DNA from: CAVVJA01 sp963779485
Lineage (GTDB): Bacteria > Actinomycetota > Actinomycetes > Mycobacteriales > Jatrophihabitantaceae
Direction of reading: 5' to 3'
NCBI GenBank assembly: GCA_963779485.1
Contig: CAVZYJ010000005.1
Location: 186,001 to 250,000, forward strand
DNA: 64,000 nt
The notes beneath the pieces are model-generated. The model saw only the letters and a list, made by a program, of their open reading frames with translations. It ran no database searches and was not told the origin of the DNA. The translations under genes were made by a program, and so were the position numbers. Shown here in pieces: positions 1 through 8,953 of this stretch. Position 1 is the stretch's first letter. The number at the start of each line of letters is the position of its first letter.

Positions 1-159
1 CACTACTTCATCGTCGGCGGAGCCGGCGGGGGCCGCGGCGGCGCCGGAGGCGGCGGAACCGGCAGCGAGATCACCAGCTGGGTGACGTCGAACTTCACCT
101 CGACGTCGGTGGGCGGCCAGACCGTCTACGACCTCACCTCCCCCACGACCGGGAGCTGA
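1..159 (+). CDS. C-terminal end of a GT39-like membrane glycosyltransferase (partial)
   Basis: This is the last 52 codons of a gene that begins before the window. After a glycine-rich stretch, the tail (SEITSWVTSNF, then TVYDLTS before the stop) closely matches the tail of the next gene (EQWVTSTFTATTIGNATVYD), so the two are tandem paralogues. The TGA at 157-159 lies one base before the ATG of the next gene, so they form one transcription unit. The family transfers sugars from lipid carriers at the outer face of the membrane. Only the periplasmic C-terminal domain is visible here. Confidence 0.75.
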   Translation, partial: HYFIVGGAGGGRGGAGGGGTGSEITSWVTSNFTSTSVGGQTVYDLTSPTTGS

Positions 160-160
160 C

Positions 161-2167
161 ATGAAGCCGGCGGAAGCTCGCTACGGGGTGCAGCCGTCGC
201 CGGTGCCGCTCGCGGGTGCAGCCGAATCGGGCTGGTCCACCGGCCCGTTCCGCTCAGGCCAGCGTGCGGTCCGGAGCGGAGGGCGGCCGCATCGCGACCG
301 CCTCCTGCTCGCGCTCCTGCTCAGCGCTACGGCCGCGCTGTACCTGTGGGGACTCGACCAATCCGGTTGGGCGAACCAGTTCTACGCCGCGGCCGGGCAA
401 GCCGGCAGCCACAGCTGGAAGGCGTTCCTGTTCGGTTCGCTGGACACCTCGAACTTCATCACGGTCGACAAGCCCCCCGCCTCGTTGTGGGTGATCGACC
501 TGTCGATGCGACTATTCGGGGTCAACTCCTGGTCGCTGCTCGTCCCCCAGGCTCTCGAAGGCGTCGCCACCGTCGCCCTCGTCTACGCGGCAGTGAAACG
601 CGTGGCCGGACCGAACGCCGGCCTGCTCGCGGGCGCCATCCTCGCGACCACGCCGGTCGCCACCCTGATGTTCCGCTACGACAATCCGGACGCGCTGCTC
701 GTGCTGCTGCTCGCCGCGTCGGCCTACGCGACGGTGCGGGCGCTCGAAGCGGGCCGGCTGCGCTGGTTGGCGTTGGCCGGAACCGTCCTCGGATTGGCGT
801 TTCTCACCAAGATGCTGCAGGCCGTCCTCGTCGTCCCCGGCCTCGCGATCGCCTATGGGGTGGCCGCGCCGGTGTCACCTGGCCGCCGGCTGACCCATCT
901 GCTCGCCGGACTCGGAGCGCTCGTGCTGTCGGCCGGCTGGTGGGTCGCGTTGGTCGAGCTCTGGCCCGCCGGCGCCCGCCCGTACATCGGGGGGACCAAC
1001 GGCAACAGCATCCTCGAGCTGATCTTCGGCTACAACGGGATCGGGCGGCTGGACGGCACCAGCAACAACGGCAGCCCGGGCGGTGGGACAGGTGGGTTCT
1101 CGTCCGGCCAGACCGGTCTGGGTCGACTGTTCGGCAGCGAGATGGGCAGCCAGATCAGCTGGTTGCTGCCGGCCGCGCTCGTCGCGCTCGTCGGCGGACT
1201 GTGGGTGACCCGCGCTGCGCCACGCACCGATCGGTTGCGGGCCAGCGTGCTGATGTGGGGCGGCTGGCTCATCGTGACGGCCGTGGTGTTCAGCTTCGCC
1301 AGCGGCATCATCCATCCCTACTACACGGTGGCATTGGCCCCGGCTATCGCGGCGCTGGTTGCCATCGGCGTGGTCGCGCTCTGGTCGACGTCTCCAGGGT
1401 GGATCAGCGCCATTCTCGTCGCCGGCGCCGTGTGGACGTTCGAGCTGTTGGGACGGAGCACCTGGCACCCCTGGCTCGCATGGGTCGTCCTGTTCGGCGC
1501 CGTGGCCGCCGCGGGTCTAGTCCTCATGCGCCGCTGGACGATGTTGACCGCGATGACCATCGGCTTCACCTTGCTGCTCGCGCCGGCGGCGTACGCCGTG
1601 CAGACGGCAGCTACGGCGCACACCGGGGCGATCCCGAGCGCGGGACCGGACAACTCGTTCAGCGGGCCGGGTGGCGGCGCTCGATTAGGGGGTGCGGCCG
1701 CCGGCGCATTTGGTCGGTTCGGCGGTGCCGGGCGTGGTTTTGGCGGCAACGGCGGCGGTCCGGGCGGCGGCGGCCTCGGCGGTCCGGGCGGCGGCCTCGG
1801 CGGCGCGATCACCGTGAGCGGTGACCTGACGGCTGCGCTGCAGACCAACGCCGCCAACTACCGCTGGGTGGCCGCGACGACCGGTGACAACGAGGCCGCG
1901 TCCCTCGAGCTGGCGAGCGGCTACCCGGTCATGGCGCTCGGCGGCTACAACGGCACCGATCCAGCCGTCAGCCTGGCTGCGTTCCAGCAGCTCGTCGCTC
2001 GGGGCGAGATCCACTACTACGTGCCCGACTCGGGCGGATTCATCGGCTCGACGAGTGCCCAGTCATCGACGGCCTACGCGATTGAGCAGTGGGTTACCTC
2101 GACGTTCACCGCGACGACGATAGGCAACGCCACGGTGTACGACCTCACCACTTCGACGGCGGGATGA
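161..2167 (+). CDS. GT39/PMT-like membrane glycosyltransferase (ArnT/YkcB type)
   Basis: A 668-residue polytopic membrane protein. A hydrophilic N-terminus of about 45 residues precedes the first membrane segment (about 47-64). The first outer loop carries acidic and DKPP motifs (residues 103-106) and YDNPDALL (173-180), as in the PMT/ArnT glycosyltransferase superfamily. About ten more hydrophobic helices follow to about residue 490. A glycine-rich linker (about 515-550) joins them to a soluble C-terminal domain of about 110 residues, as in YkcA/YkcB-like proteins. It probably transfers a sugar from a polyprenyl-phosphate donor to an envelope acceptor; the substrate cannot be read from sequence. 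It is the second of two tandem copies, which start one base apart. Confidence 0.8.
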   Translation: MKPAEARYGVQPSPVPLAGAAESGWSTGPFRSGQRAVRSGGRPHRDRLLLALLLSATAALYLWGLDQSGWANQFYAAAGQAGSHSWKAFLFGSLDTSNFITVDKPPASLWVIDLSMRLFGVNSWSLLVPQALEGVATVALVYAAVKRVAGPNAGLLAGAILATTPVATLMFRYDNPDALLVLLLAASAYATVRALEAGRLRWLALAGTVLGLAFLTKMLQAVLVVPGLAIAYGVAAPVSPGRRLTHLLAGLGALVLSAGWWVALVELWPAGARPYIGGTNGNSILELIFGYNGIGRLDGTSNNGSPGGGTGGFSSGQTGLGRLFGSEMGSQISWLLPAALVALVGGLWVTRAAPRTDRLRASVLMWGGWLIVTAVVFSFASGIIHPYYTVALAPAIAALVAIGVVALWSTSPGWISAILVAGAVWTFELLGRSTWHPWLAWVVLFGAVAAAGLVLMRRWTMLTAMTIGFTLLLAPAAYAVQTAATAHTGAIPSAGPDNSFSGPGGGARLGGAAAGAFGRFGGAGRGFGGNGGGPGGGGLGGPGGGLGGAITVSGDLTAALQTNAANYRWVAATTGDNEAASLELASGYPVMALGGYNGTDPAVSLAAFQQLVARGEIHYYVPDSGGFIGSTSAQSSTAYAIEQWVTSTFTATTIGNATVYDLTTSTAG

Positions 2168-2275
2168 CATATCGCGGTATATCTCGTGGCGGGGCAGGAT
2201 GTCGCCGGCCGGCCGCTTGCGTCACGTCCCGCGCGGGCGTGGTGCCGGTGGGGTTGGTGGGGCGCTCAGCAGCGC

Positions 2276-3058
2276 TCAGCCGTACCGCGGCTGCGCGGCA
2301 GGCGACGGTATCGGCGTAGCAACCGCTGGTGGGCGGTCGGCTGCGTTCGCCGTGCGCAATTCGACGCAGCATTCACCGGCGCGCGGTTGCAGTACCGCAC
2401 GCACGGTCGGCGCGTCCAGCCCGGTCAAGAAACCGGTCAGGAACGCGTGGTTGAGCCCGCACACGAGCCCGGGAAACTGCTCACTCACCGGATGGAACGG
2501 GCAGTTCCGCAGGCAGATTCGCGTGGGCGAGATGCGGTCGGGCTCGTACCCGTGCCGCTTCAACACACCCTCGCTCAAGGTCAGCGCGCGCTCCGCGCCG
2601 AGCCGGCCGGGACGAGAGCTCTGGCGCTCGGTCGCACCGGCCGCGACGCCGCGATCGCGCGCGGCCCGCATCACGGCCTGCGGGGCGGTCTCGTCGGCGC
2701 GCTCGGTGAGCACCGCGTCGATCAGGATGGTCGCCAGGACCTCGTGCTGGCGGTCCGGGATGCTCAGCCGGATGTCGGCGTCGACGGGTGCGTAGACCTT
2801 CGGCGTGCGCCCCACCGGACGCAAGGCGCCCCGGTGCGCGTAGTCGGTGCGCAGGAGCCCGGCCGCGACGAGCTTGTCGAGGTGGAAGGCGGCGAGCTTG
2901 CGGGAAATGCCGACAGCCGCGGCCGCCTCCTCGCGCGTGACCGGGCGGCGCTGCGCGCGGATGAACTCATGGAGGTGACGCCGGAGATCGTCGTCCAGCG
3001 CGGCGATCGCCCGGATCGCCGCGCGGGACCCGTCACCGCGTCTCACGGCTCCCAGCAT
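2276..3058 (-). CDS. Winged-HTH transcriptional regulator with C-terminal cysteine cluster (SufR-like)
   Basis: A 260-residue protein. Residues about 20-75 form an HTH of the ArsR/HTH_20 type (EEAAAAVGISRKLAAFHLDK, then AAGLLRTDY). The C-terminal half carries cysteines at 182, 186, 200, 230 and 231 (ICLRNCPFHP, LVCGLN, GECCVEL). Such clusters are found in SufR-type regulators that ligate an iron-sulfur cluster, but the spacing here differs from the described SufR spacing, so metal or Fe-S sensing is inference. It is divergent from folE; the 87-bp intergenic region is AT-rich and holds a small inverted repeat that could be its operator. The last 25 residues are Pro/Ala-rich and probably disordered. 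Confidence 0.7.
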   Translation of the reverse strand: MLGAVRRGDGSRAAIRAIAALDDDLRRHLHEFIRAQRRPVTREEAAAAVGISRKLAAFHLDKLVAAGLLRTDYAHRGALRPVGRTPKVYAPVDADIRLSIPDRQHEVLATILIDAVLTERADETAPQAVMRAARDRGVAAGATERQSSRPGRLGAERALTLSEGVLKRHGYEPDRISPTRICLRNCPFHPVSEQFPGLVCGLNHAFLTGFLTGLDAPTVRAVLQPRAGECCVELRTANAADRPPAVATPIPSPAAQPRYG

Positions 3059-3122
3059 ATCGCCAAGAGGTGTGCTCGAAAGTCCGTTTCCTGCGAAAAC
3101 TTGACGGCGTGAGTTAATAAGA

Positions 3123-3136
3123 CCAAACTTCTTTGG
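3123..3136. promoter_or_regulatory. Inverted repeat CCAAA-N4-TTTGG between the HTH regulator and folE
   Basis: The divergent intergenic region contains CCAAA (3123-3127), four bases, then TTTGG (3132-3136). It sits within unusually AT-rich sequence just before the folE start and near a TTGACG hexamer at 3101-3106. Its position suits an operator for the divergent regulator, which is inference. Confidence 0.35.
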
Positions 3137-3145
3137 ATAAATATC

Positions 3146-3763
3146 GTGACCCTACGGTTAGGCTGGTCGATGCGCACTGGTTCCGCCCTACGGGCACTGG
3201 AGCGGCCCGCCGGAATCGACCTTCGGGCCGCCGAGCTCGCGGCCGGGCAATTCCTCGAAGCGCTGGGCATCTCGCTCGATACCGAGAGCCTCCGGAACAC
3301 CCCCGGACGAATGGCCCGCGCCTACGCGGAGCTGTTCACCCCGCGCCCCTTCGAACTGACGACGTTCCCGAACGACGAGGACTACGACGAGCTCGTGCTG
3401 GCCCGTTCGATCCCGGTGCGCTCGGTGTGCGAGCACCACCTGCTGCCGTTCGTCGGGATCGCCCATGTGGGCTATCTACCCGGCGATCGGATCCTCGGCC
3501 TGTCCAAGCTGGCCCGGATCGTGGAGCACTTCGCCTGCCGTCCGCAAGTGCAGGAGCGGCTCACCAAGCAGGTGGCGGACTGGCTCGCCGACCAGCTGCA
3601 GCCCAAGGGGGTCGGCGTGGTCATCGAGGCGCGGCACTCCTGCATGACCCAGCGGGGTGTCCTCGCCACCGAGTCCACCACCGTGACCTCGACCCTGCTC
3701 GGCACCTTGCGGCGCGATCCGCGGTCCCGCGCCGAGTTCTTCGCCCTGACTGGCGTGGGCTAA
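3146..3763 (+). CDS. folE: GTP cyclohydrolase I (FolE type)
   Basis: GTP cyclohydrolase I converts GTP to 7,8-dihydroneopterin triphosphate, the first step of folate and pterin synthesis, in the cytoplasm. The 205-residue ORF has the family landmarks: NTPGRMARAY (51-60), zinc-site SVCEHHLLPFVG (Cys95, His98), SKLARIVEHFA (120-130), QERLTKQ (136-142) and EARHSCM with the second zinc Cys at 166. The usual actinobacterial neighbours (ftsH, folP, folB, folK) are absent, so this is a stand-alone copy, perhaps a second one. The start used is GTG at 3146; ATG at 3170 (residue 9) is a plausible alternative and neither has a strong ribosome site. It is divergent from the Cys-cluster regulator, which may control it. 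Confidence 0.92.
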   Translation: MTLRLGWSMRTGSALRALERPAGIDLRAAELAAGQFLEALGISLDTESLRNTPGRMARAYAELFTPRPFELTTFPNDEDYDELVLARSIPVRSVCEHHLLPFVGIAHVGYLPGDRILGLSKLARIVEHFACRPQVQERLTKQVADWLADQLQPKGVGVVIEARHSCMTQRGVLATESTTVTSTLLGTLRRDPRSRAEFFALTGVG

Positions 3764-3796
3764 CTGCGCCCCGGGGCGGCGCGAGACTGGTTGACA

Positions 3797-3841
3797 TGAT
3801 CTTGGACGTGCTGCCCTGGAGCGACAATAGGTCCAAGATCA
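3797..3841. repeat. Perfect 11-bp inverted repeat between folE and the DUF6544-like gene
   Basis: TGATCTTGGAC at 3797-3807 is matched by its exact reverse complement at 3831-3841, with a 23-base spacer. A TTGACA hexamer lies immediately before it (3791-3796). With no T-run after the right arm it is not a classical terminator, and an operator is possible. Confidence 0.5.
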
Positions 3842-3857
3842 CGATCGGTTGAGCGTC

Positions 3858-4721
3858 ATGAGCGCAGCATTCGACCCAAGGGTGCCCCGTGCGGCGCGCG
3901 CGATACGTGCGGACTGGGCGCGGCTCGACGCACCCAGCCCCAGCCAGCCCCCATTCGATCCATCGACCGTCGCGCACCTGCCCGAGCTGGCGCGGCGATG
4001 GCTCGGACACGCCATCGCCCCCGGAACCCCGCTCTGGCGTTCGGTAACTCTGACGATGCGCGGCAGCATTCGCATCGGTTCGTGGCGGTCCTTCACGGCA
4101 ACCCAAGTCATCGCGCCCTCCGACGGCTACATCTGGGCTGCGACGGCCCGATTCTTCGCACTACCGGTCGTCGGCTTCGATCGGCTGACCGGTGGGACGG
4201 GCGAGATGAGGTGGCGCCTGCTCGACCTGATTCCGGTGCTCCGCGCCGGCGGAGTCGACGTCACTCGAAGCGCAGCCGGCCGGCTCGCCGGCGAGACCGT
4301 GTTCGTACCGACAATGTTTCGCAACGCCACCTGGACCGCCGCTGAGGATCTTGACACCGTCGTCGGGACGTGGCCGATCGGCGCCGAGACGGAAACCGTG
4401 ATGCTGCGGGTGAGCTCGCGCGGCGAGCTGTCCCAGGTAATGCTTCAGCGCTGGGGTAATCCAAACGGCGCGGCCTACGGTCGGTATCCGTTCGGCGTGT
4501 CGATTGAGCGCGAACGGATCTTCCAAGGAGTCGCCATCCCGTCGGAGTTCCGGGCCGGATGGTGGTGGGGAACCGAGCGCCAGCCGGCCGGGGAGTTCTT
4601 CCGGGCCCAAGTCACCGATGCGCAGCTTCCACTGAGGCGGTGTCGGTTCGGCGTACAGCGGCGACCGGGGCACCTTATCCCACGCTCAGCTGCGCTTGAT
4701 CCAGGCTTGAATCTGTCGTGA
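3858..4721 (+). CDS. DUF6544-like hypothetical protein
   Basis: About 287 residues from ATG 3858 (a TTG at 3849 is in frame). No signal peptide or membrane helix is evident. The N-terminal part (LARRWLGHAIAPGTPLWRSV, then GSWRSFTATQVI) and the central EMRWRLLDLIPV resemble the uncharacterised DUF6544 (formerly DUF6920) proteins of actinobacteria and bacilli. No catalytic motif is recognisable. The last 50 residues look less conserved in character. It stands alone between folE and the export operon. The family assignment is from memory of the pattern, so treat it as probable. Confidence 0.6.
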   Translation: MSAAFDPRVPRAARAIRADWARLDAPSPSQPPFDPSTVAHLPELARRWLGHAIAPGTPLWRSVTLTMRGSIRIGSWRSFTATQVIAPSDGYIWAATARFFALPVVGFDRLTGGTGEMRWRLLDLIPVLRAGGVDVTRSAAGRLAGETVFVPTMFRNATWTAAEDLDTVVGTWPIGAETETVMLRVSSRGELSQVMLQRWGNPNGAAYGRYPFGVSIERERIFQGVAIPSEFRAGWWWGTERQPAGEFFRAQVTDAQLPLRRCRFGVQRRPGHLIPRSAALDPGLNLS

Positions 4722-4775
4722 GGCTGTCCTGACCAACCGCCGACCAGGCTCGGCCGCGATGGACGGACAGCAGCG

Positions 4776-6062
4776 ATGAGAGCGCTGCACTTGCGCCACC
4801 CCAGGCGTCGTTGGGTCGTCGTGACGGCAATCGTCGCGCTGCTCGCGGCCGGGGGCGGTCTGTGGTGGGCGAGTAGCGACGACGCCTCCAGCGCGAACAA
4901 TCCGACCTATCGGCTTGTGGCCGCGACGACGGGAACCATCCGCCAGAGCGTCACGTCGACGGGAACAATCGCGCCGGCTGAGCAGGACGCGGTCAACTTC
5001 ACCGTCTCGGGCAAGGTCACGCGGGTCGCGGTCACCGCCGGACAGCAAGTGAGCGCGGGCACGGTACTCGCGACGGTAGACACCGCCACGCTCGCCGCGA
5101 ACTTCGCCCAAGCCCAGGCCACCCTGGCCACCGCGCAGGCCAAGGTGGCCGCCGACAACGCGGACGGTTCGACGACCGCCACTCAGCTCGCGGCCGATAC
5201 CGCCGCGGCGACCTCGGCGCAAGGTCAGGTCACCGCCGCCCAGCAGGCGATGTCCGAGGCGACGCTCACCTCGCCCATCGCCGGTGTGGTCGCCCAGGTG
5301 AACCTTACGGTCGGGGAGCAGGTCGGCTCGTCGTCGGGCAGCTCGAGCGGTACGACCTCCGGTGGCTCCAGCGGCACGGGCGGTGGCACCGGGGGTACCG
5401 GTGGATCCGGATCCGGAAACTCGGCCAACTCGACCAGCTCGTCGAGCGACCAGTTCCTCGTCATCAGCACGACGTCCTGGGTGGTCAACGCGACGGTCGA
5501 CTCCACCGGCGTCGGCCTCGTCGCACCCGGCGACCAGGCTCAGATTATCCCCGGGAGCGCGCCGAGCGTCGTGTACGGGACGGTCGCATCAGTCGGCGTG
5601 ATGGCCACGACGTCGTCCGGCGTGGCCACGTTCCCGGTGGTCGTGTCGGTCACCGGCAATCCGCCCGGATTGCACGCCGGCGACACCGCAACCGTGTCGC
5701 TGATCTACCGGCAGCTGACCGATGTGCTGGTCGTCCCCACGGCTGCGGTGCACACCGTCGGCGGCAAGCGGGTCGTCTACATGGTGGCCAGTGGCAAGCA
5801 GATCGCCCATCCGGTCGAGGTCGGCTTGTCGTCCGGAGGGAGCACGCAGATCACGTCCGGCCTGAACGAAGGTGACCAGGTCGCGGTCGCGATCGCGACG
5901 ACGTCAAACGGCGGGGCCGGCTCCAGCGCGAGTCGAAGCGCGCGGCCCAGTGGCGGCACGCGGCAGTTCCCCGGCGGAGGCAACTTCGGCGGAGGGGGAG
6001 CCCGCGGCACGGGCGGGGCCGGGGCCGGCGGCACCGGCGGGGGCGGGGCCGGCGGCAACTGA
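4776..6062 (+). CDS. HlyD/MacA-like efflux adaptor (membrane fusion protein)
   Basis: A 428-residue adaptor of a tripartite-type exporter. An N-terminal membrane anchor (about 13-32) is followed by a biotinyl-lipoyl half-motif (SGKVTRVAVTAGQQVSAGTV), a short helical region (about 105-155), the second lipoyl half (SPIAGVVAQVNLTVGEQV), a Ser/Gly/Thr linker (about 187-220), beta-barrel sequence, and a Gly-rich tail (about 375-428). The helical hairpin is short, as expected for a monoderm cell. Its stop overlaps the start of the ATPase (TGATG), so translation is coupled. It is thought to guide substrate from a MacB-type permease outward; the substrate is unknown. Confidence 0.85.
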   Translation: MRALHLRHPRRRWVVVTAIVALLAAGGGLWWASSDDASSANNPTYRLVAATTGTIRQSVTSTGTIAPAEQDAVNFTVSGKVTRVAVTAGQQVSAGTVLATVDTATLAANFAQAQATLATAQAKVAADNADGSTTATQLAADTAAATSAQGQVTAAQQAMSEATLTSPIAGVVAQVNLTVGEQVGSSSGSSSGTTSGGSSGTGGGTGGTGGSGSGNSANSTSSSSDQFLVISTTSWVVNATVDSTGVGLVAPGDQAQIIPGSAPSVVYGTVASVGVMATTSSGVATFPVVVSVTGNPPGLHAGDTATVSLIYRQLTDVLVVPTAAVHTVGGKRVVYMVASGKQIAHPVEVGLSSGGSTQITSGLNEGDQVAVAIATTSNGGAGSSASRSARPSGGTRQFPGGGNFGGGGARGTGGAGAGGTGGGGAGGN

Positions 6063-6799
6063 TGAGCATGCAGCCCGAACTGCGGATCACGGCGCCGATT
6101 CCCGACATCGCCGTTGATCCGGTCATCCAGTTGCAGGGAGTGGGAAAGACCTATCGCACCGGTTCGGTGCTCGTCGAAGCGCTCCGCGACGTCTCGCTCT
6201 CGATCGCCTCGGGCGAGTACGTCGCGATCATGGGGCCGTCCGGCTCGGGCAAGTCAACGCTCATGCACATCCTCGGCTGTCTCGACGTGCCCACCACCGG
6301 CCACTACCTGCTGGCCGGCGACGACGTCGGGCAACTCTCGGAGTTCGAGCTCGCCGACATACGCAATCGGCGGGTGGGCTTCGTCTTCCAGCAGTTCAAC
6401 CTGCTTGCCAGCATGTCGGCCTGGCGCAACGTCGAGCTACCGCTCTGCTACGCCGGCGTGCGGCGCCCCGAGCGTCGAACGAGAGCGGTCGAGCAGCTCG
6501 GACGGGTGGGCCTGGCCGACCGGATCGAGCATCGGCCCGGTGAGCTCTCCGGCGGCCAACAGCAGCGGGTTGCCGTCGCGCGGGCCCTGGTGACCGACCC
6601 CGCCCTGGTGCTGGCCGACGAGCCGACCGGCAATCTCGATTCGACTGCGACGGAGGAGATCCTCAACCTGCTCGACGCGCTGCATGGTCAGGGACGGACC
6701 GTCGTCCTGATCACGCATGAGCATGATGTCGCCGCGCGGGCGCAGCGCGTCATCCAGCTCCTGGACGGCCTGGTCAGCTCGGACAGCGGTGGTCGCTGA
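6062..6799 (+). CDS. MacB/LolD-type ABC transporter ATPase
   Basis: A 245-residue ATP-binding subunit with Walker A GPSGSGKST (58-66), Q-loop FVFQQFN (108-114), signature LSGGQQQR (162-169), Walker B ALVLADEP (181-188) and the switch histidine in ITHEHD. The insert NRRVGFVFQQFNLL is typical of the MacB/LolD/FtsE class, which drives mechanotransmission rather than channel transport. It overlaps the adaptor before it and the permease after it by a base or so at TGATG junctions, so the three are co-translated. Confidence 0.92.
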   Translation: MSMQPELRITAPIPDIAVDPVIQLQGVGKTYRTGSVLVEALRDVSLSIASGEYVAIMGPSGSGKSTLMHILGCLDVPTTGHYLLAGDDVGQLSEFELADIRNRRVGFVFQQFNLLASMSAWRNVELPLCYAGVRRPERRTRAVEQLGRVGLADRIEHRPGELSGGQQQRVAVARALVTDPALVLADEPTGNLDSTATEEILNLLDALHGQGRTVVLITHEHDVAARAQRVIQLLDGLVSSDSGGR

Positions 6800-8031
6800 T
6801 GGGCTGGCTGGAGACCTTCCGGACCGGCTGGGATGCCGTGCGTTCGCACCGACTCCGCTCGGCCCTCACCATGCTGGGCATCCTGATCGGTATCGCCGCC
6901 GTGGTCCTGACCGTCGGCCTCGGCGAGGGCGCGCAGCAGAAAGTCAGCGCGCAGATCAGCGCCCTCGGCAGCAACCTGTTGATCGTCTCGCCGGGCAGCG
7001 CGACAAGCACGACTGGCGTGCGGGGCGGGTTCGGCTCGGCGTCGACCCTGACCGTCGCGGACGCGACGGCGCTGAGCTCGTCCGTGGCCGTGCCGGACAT
7101 CGCCGGTGTCGCTCCGGTGAAGACGACGTCCGAGAGCCTCGTCAACGGCACGGCCAACTGGACGACGTCGGTCGTCGGCACGACGCCCGATTGGCTCGCG
7201 GTCCGGGCCCGAACCGTGACCGAAGGCCGGTTCCTCTCGACGGCGGATCTGGCCGAATCGGCTGCGGTCACCGTGCTCGGCCCGACGACCGCACAGGAGT
7301 TGTTCGGCACGACGGATGCTGTCGGGCAGACGATCACGATCAACGGGATTCCGTTCTCGGTCATCGGGGTGCTGAACTCGGCCGGTTCGGACTCGACGAG
7401 CAATCTGGACGATCAGGCCCTGGTGCCGATCTCGACCGCGGCCTCGCGGCTCATCGGCGGGAGCACGCGCAATTCGGTGTCGTCGATCTACCTCGCCGCT
7501 CGATCGGGCTCCGTGCTCTCGGCGGCGTACCAGGAGGCAGACAGCCAGCTGTTGAGCCTCCATCACGTGACCGTGCCGACGAACGCTGACTTCACGATCA
7601 CCAGCCAGCAGTCGCTGATCACCACCGCCACTTCGGTGAGCAAGACGCTCACGATCCTGCTGGCCGGCGTGGCCGCGTTGTCCTTGCTCGTCGGCGGAAT
7701 CGGCGTCATGAACATCATGTTGGTGTCCGTCACCGAGCGGACCCGTGAGATCGGGTTGCGCAAGGCGCTGGGCGCGCCGCCAGCAGTGATCCGTCGGCAA
7801 TTCCTCGTCGAGGCATCGGTGTTGGGATTCGCAGGAGGAATCCTCGGTGCGGCGCTCGGCATAGTGGGCGCGATCGTGCTGCCACACCTGATCAACAATC
7901 CGATCGCCATATCGCCGACGGCGATCGCGGTCGCGCTCGTCGTGGCCGTCGCGATCGGCGTGATCTTCGGCGTCTACCCGGCGACCCGGGCGGCCCGGCT
8001 GGCACCCATCGACGCACTCCGCAGTGAATGA
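6799..8031 (+). CDS. MacB-like ABC transporter permease (FtsX family)
   Basis: A 410-residue permease with the MacB layout: one N-terminal helix (about 20-42, LRSALTMLGILIGIAAVVLT), a large extracytoplasmic domain (about 50-270), and three C-terminal helices (about 280-395). Between these lies the coupling motif TEREIG-like TERTREIGLRKALGAPP. It uses the ATPase encoded just upstream and acts with the two adaptor proteins of the operon. Its last codons overlap the 5' end of the lipoprotein ORF. Confidence 0.92.
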   Translation: MGWLETFRTGWDAVRSHRLRSALTMLGILIGIAAVVLTVGLGEGAQQKVSAQISALGSNLLIVSPGSATSTTGVRGGFGSASTLTVADATALSSSVAVPDIAGVAPVKTTSESLVNGTANWTTSVVGTTPDWLAVRARTVTEGRFLSTADLAESAAVTVLGPTTAQELFGTTDAVGQTITINGIPFSVIGVLNSAGSDSTSNLDDQALVPISTAASRLIGGSTRNSVSSIYLAARSGSVLSAAYQEADSQLLSLHHVTVPTNADFTITSQQSLITTATSVSKTLTILLAGVAALSLLVGGIGVMNIMLVSVTERTREIGLRKALGAPPAVIRRQFLVEASVLGFAGGILGAALGIVGAIVLPHLINNPIAISPTAIAVALVVAVAIGVIFGVYPATRAARLAPIDALRSE

Positions 8032-8050
8032 CTTCGATCGAAGGAAGATC

Positions 8051-8953
8051 ATGAGCACTCGAATTTCCGTCAGCCCCATCCGGCTGCTGGCTGGCGCGAG
8101 CGCGGCCCTTGCGGTCGTGGGGATGTTGGCGGCGTGTAGTAGCTCCACGACGAGCGGGTCCGGCGCAGCGGCCGCGAGCCAGACATCGCCGGCAAGCAGC
8201 GGGTCGAGTCCCTCGACCTCGGGATCGCGCGCACCGCGCGGCGCGCGCCCCGCGGCCCAAGGCACCATCGCCGCGCTAGCCGCCAGCAGCCTGGAGGTGC
8301 AGAGTCCCCAGTCCGGCCAGGTGACGGTGACCTACAGCCCGAAGACCGCTTTCACCCAGACCGCGACGACGACGAAGGCCGCCGTCGTCGTCGGGGGGTG
8401 CGTGGTCGCCATGCCGGCGCGGAGCGCGGCCTCCGGCTCCGCCGCGCCGAGCGCAGCTCCGTCGGCGAGCCCCCGGGTGCGGGTCACGAGCATCACGGCT
8501 GCCACCGTGGTGATCACCCAGCCGGTGAACGGCACTTGTAACCGCGCCTTCGGCGGGCTGAACGGCGCAGGAGCGCCCCCGAGCGGCGCCCCCTCCGGAG
8601 CCTTCCCGAGCGGGACGCCGTCGGGCGGCTTCGCCCGCGGCGGTTTCGGCGTGGGTGCGGCCGGCAAGGTGACCGCGGTTACCGCATCGACGATGACCGT
8701 CGTCGGGGCCACGCGAACCGACTCGATCACCTATACGGTGACCGTCGACTCCAGCACCATGTACACGACGACTGGGAGCGCGACGTCCGCGGCGCTCGCG
8801 GTCGGCAAGTGCGTCTCCGCATTCGGTTCGACGGACTCGACCGGCACCGTGGCGGCCACCCGGATCGCGGTCAGCCCGGCCTCCTCGACCGGCTGCACGG
8901 TCGGCTTCGGCCGCGGGCGAGCCGGCGGAGCATCGAGCAGCACCGGTGGGTGA
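8051..8953 (+). CDS. Secreted lipoprotein with DUF5666-like repeats
   Basis: From ATG 8051, which has an AAGGAAG ribosome site (the ORF is open from 8024), the protein has a signal peptide ending in a lipobox, GMLAAC, so the mature protein is lipid-anchored outside the membrane. After a Ser/Ala/Gly-rich linker come two similar beta-rich units (GTIAALAASSLEVQS... and GKVTAVTASTMTVVG...), each with a conserved Cys in a VGxCV setting. This pattern resembles DUF5666 domains. It lies between the permease and a second adaptor gene, so it is probably an accessory of the exporter; its role is unknown. Confidence 0.75.
   Translation: MSTRISVSPIRLLAGASAALAVVGMLAACSSSTTSGSGAAAASQTSPASSGSSPSTSGSRAPRGARPAAQGTIAALAASSLEVQSPQSGQVTVTYSPKTAFTQTATTTKAAVVVGGCVVAMPARSAASGSAAPSAAPSASPRVRVTSITAATVVITQPVNGTCNRAFGGLNGAGAPPSGAPSGAFPSGTPSGGFARGGFGVGAAGKVTAVTASTMTVVGATRTDSITYTVTVDSSTMYTTTGSATSAALAVGKCVSAFGSTDSTGTVAATRIAVSPASSTGCTVGFGRGRAGGASSSTGG

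Noticed and set aside
1321..1857. Long Pro-rich minus-strand ORF inside the glycosyltransferase gene
   Set aside because: It is the antisense of the glycine-rich coding region; composition mirrors the sense strand and no domain or ribosome site is seen.
6688..8268. A 526-codon minus-strand ORF opposite the permease
   Set aside because: Arg/Asp/His-rich shadow of a clear FtsX-type permease.
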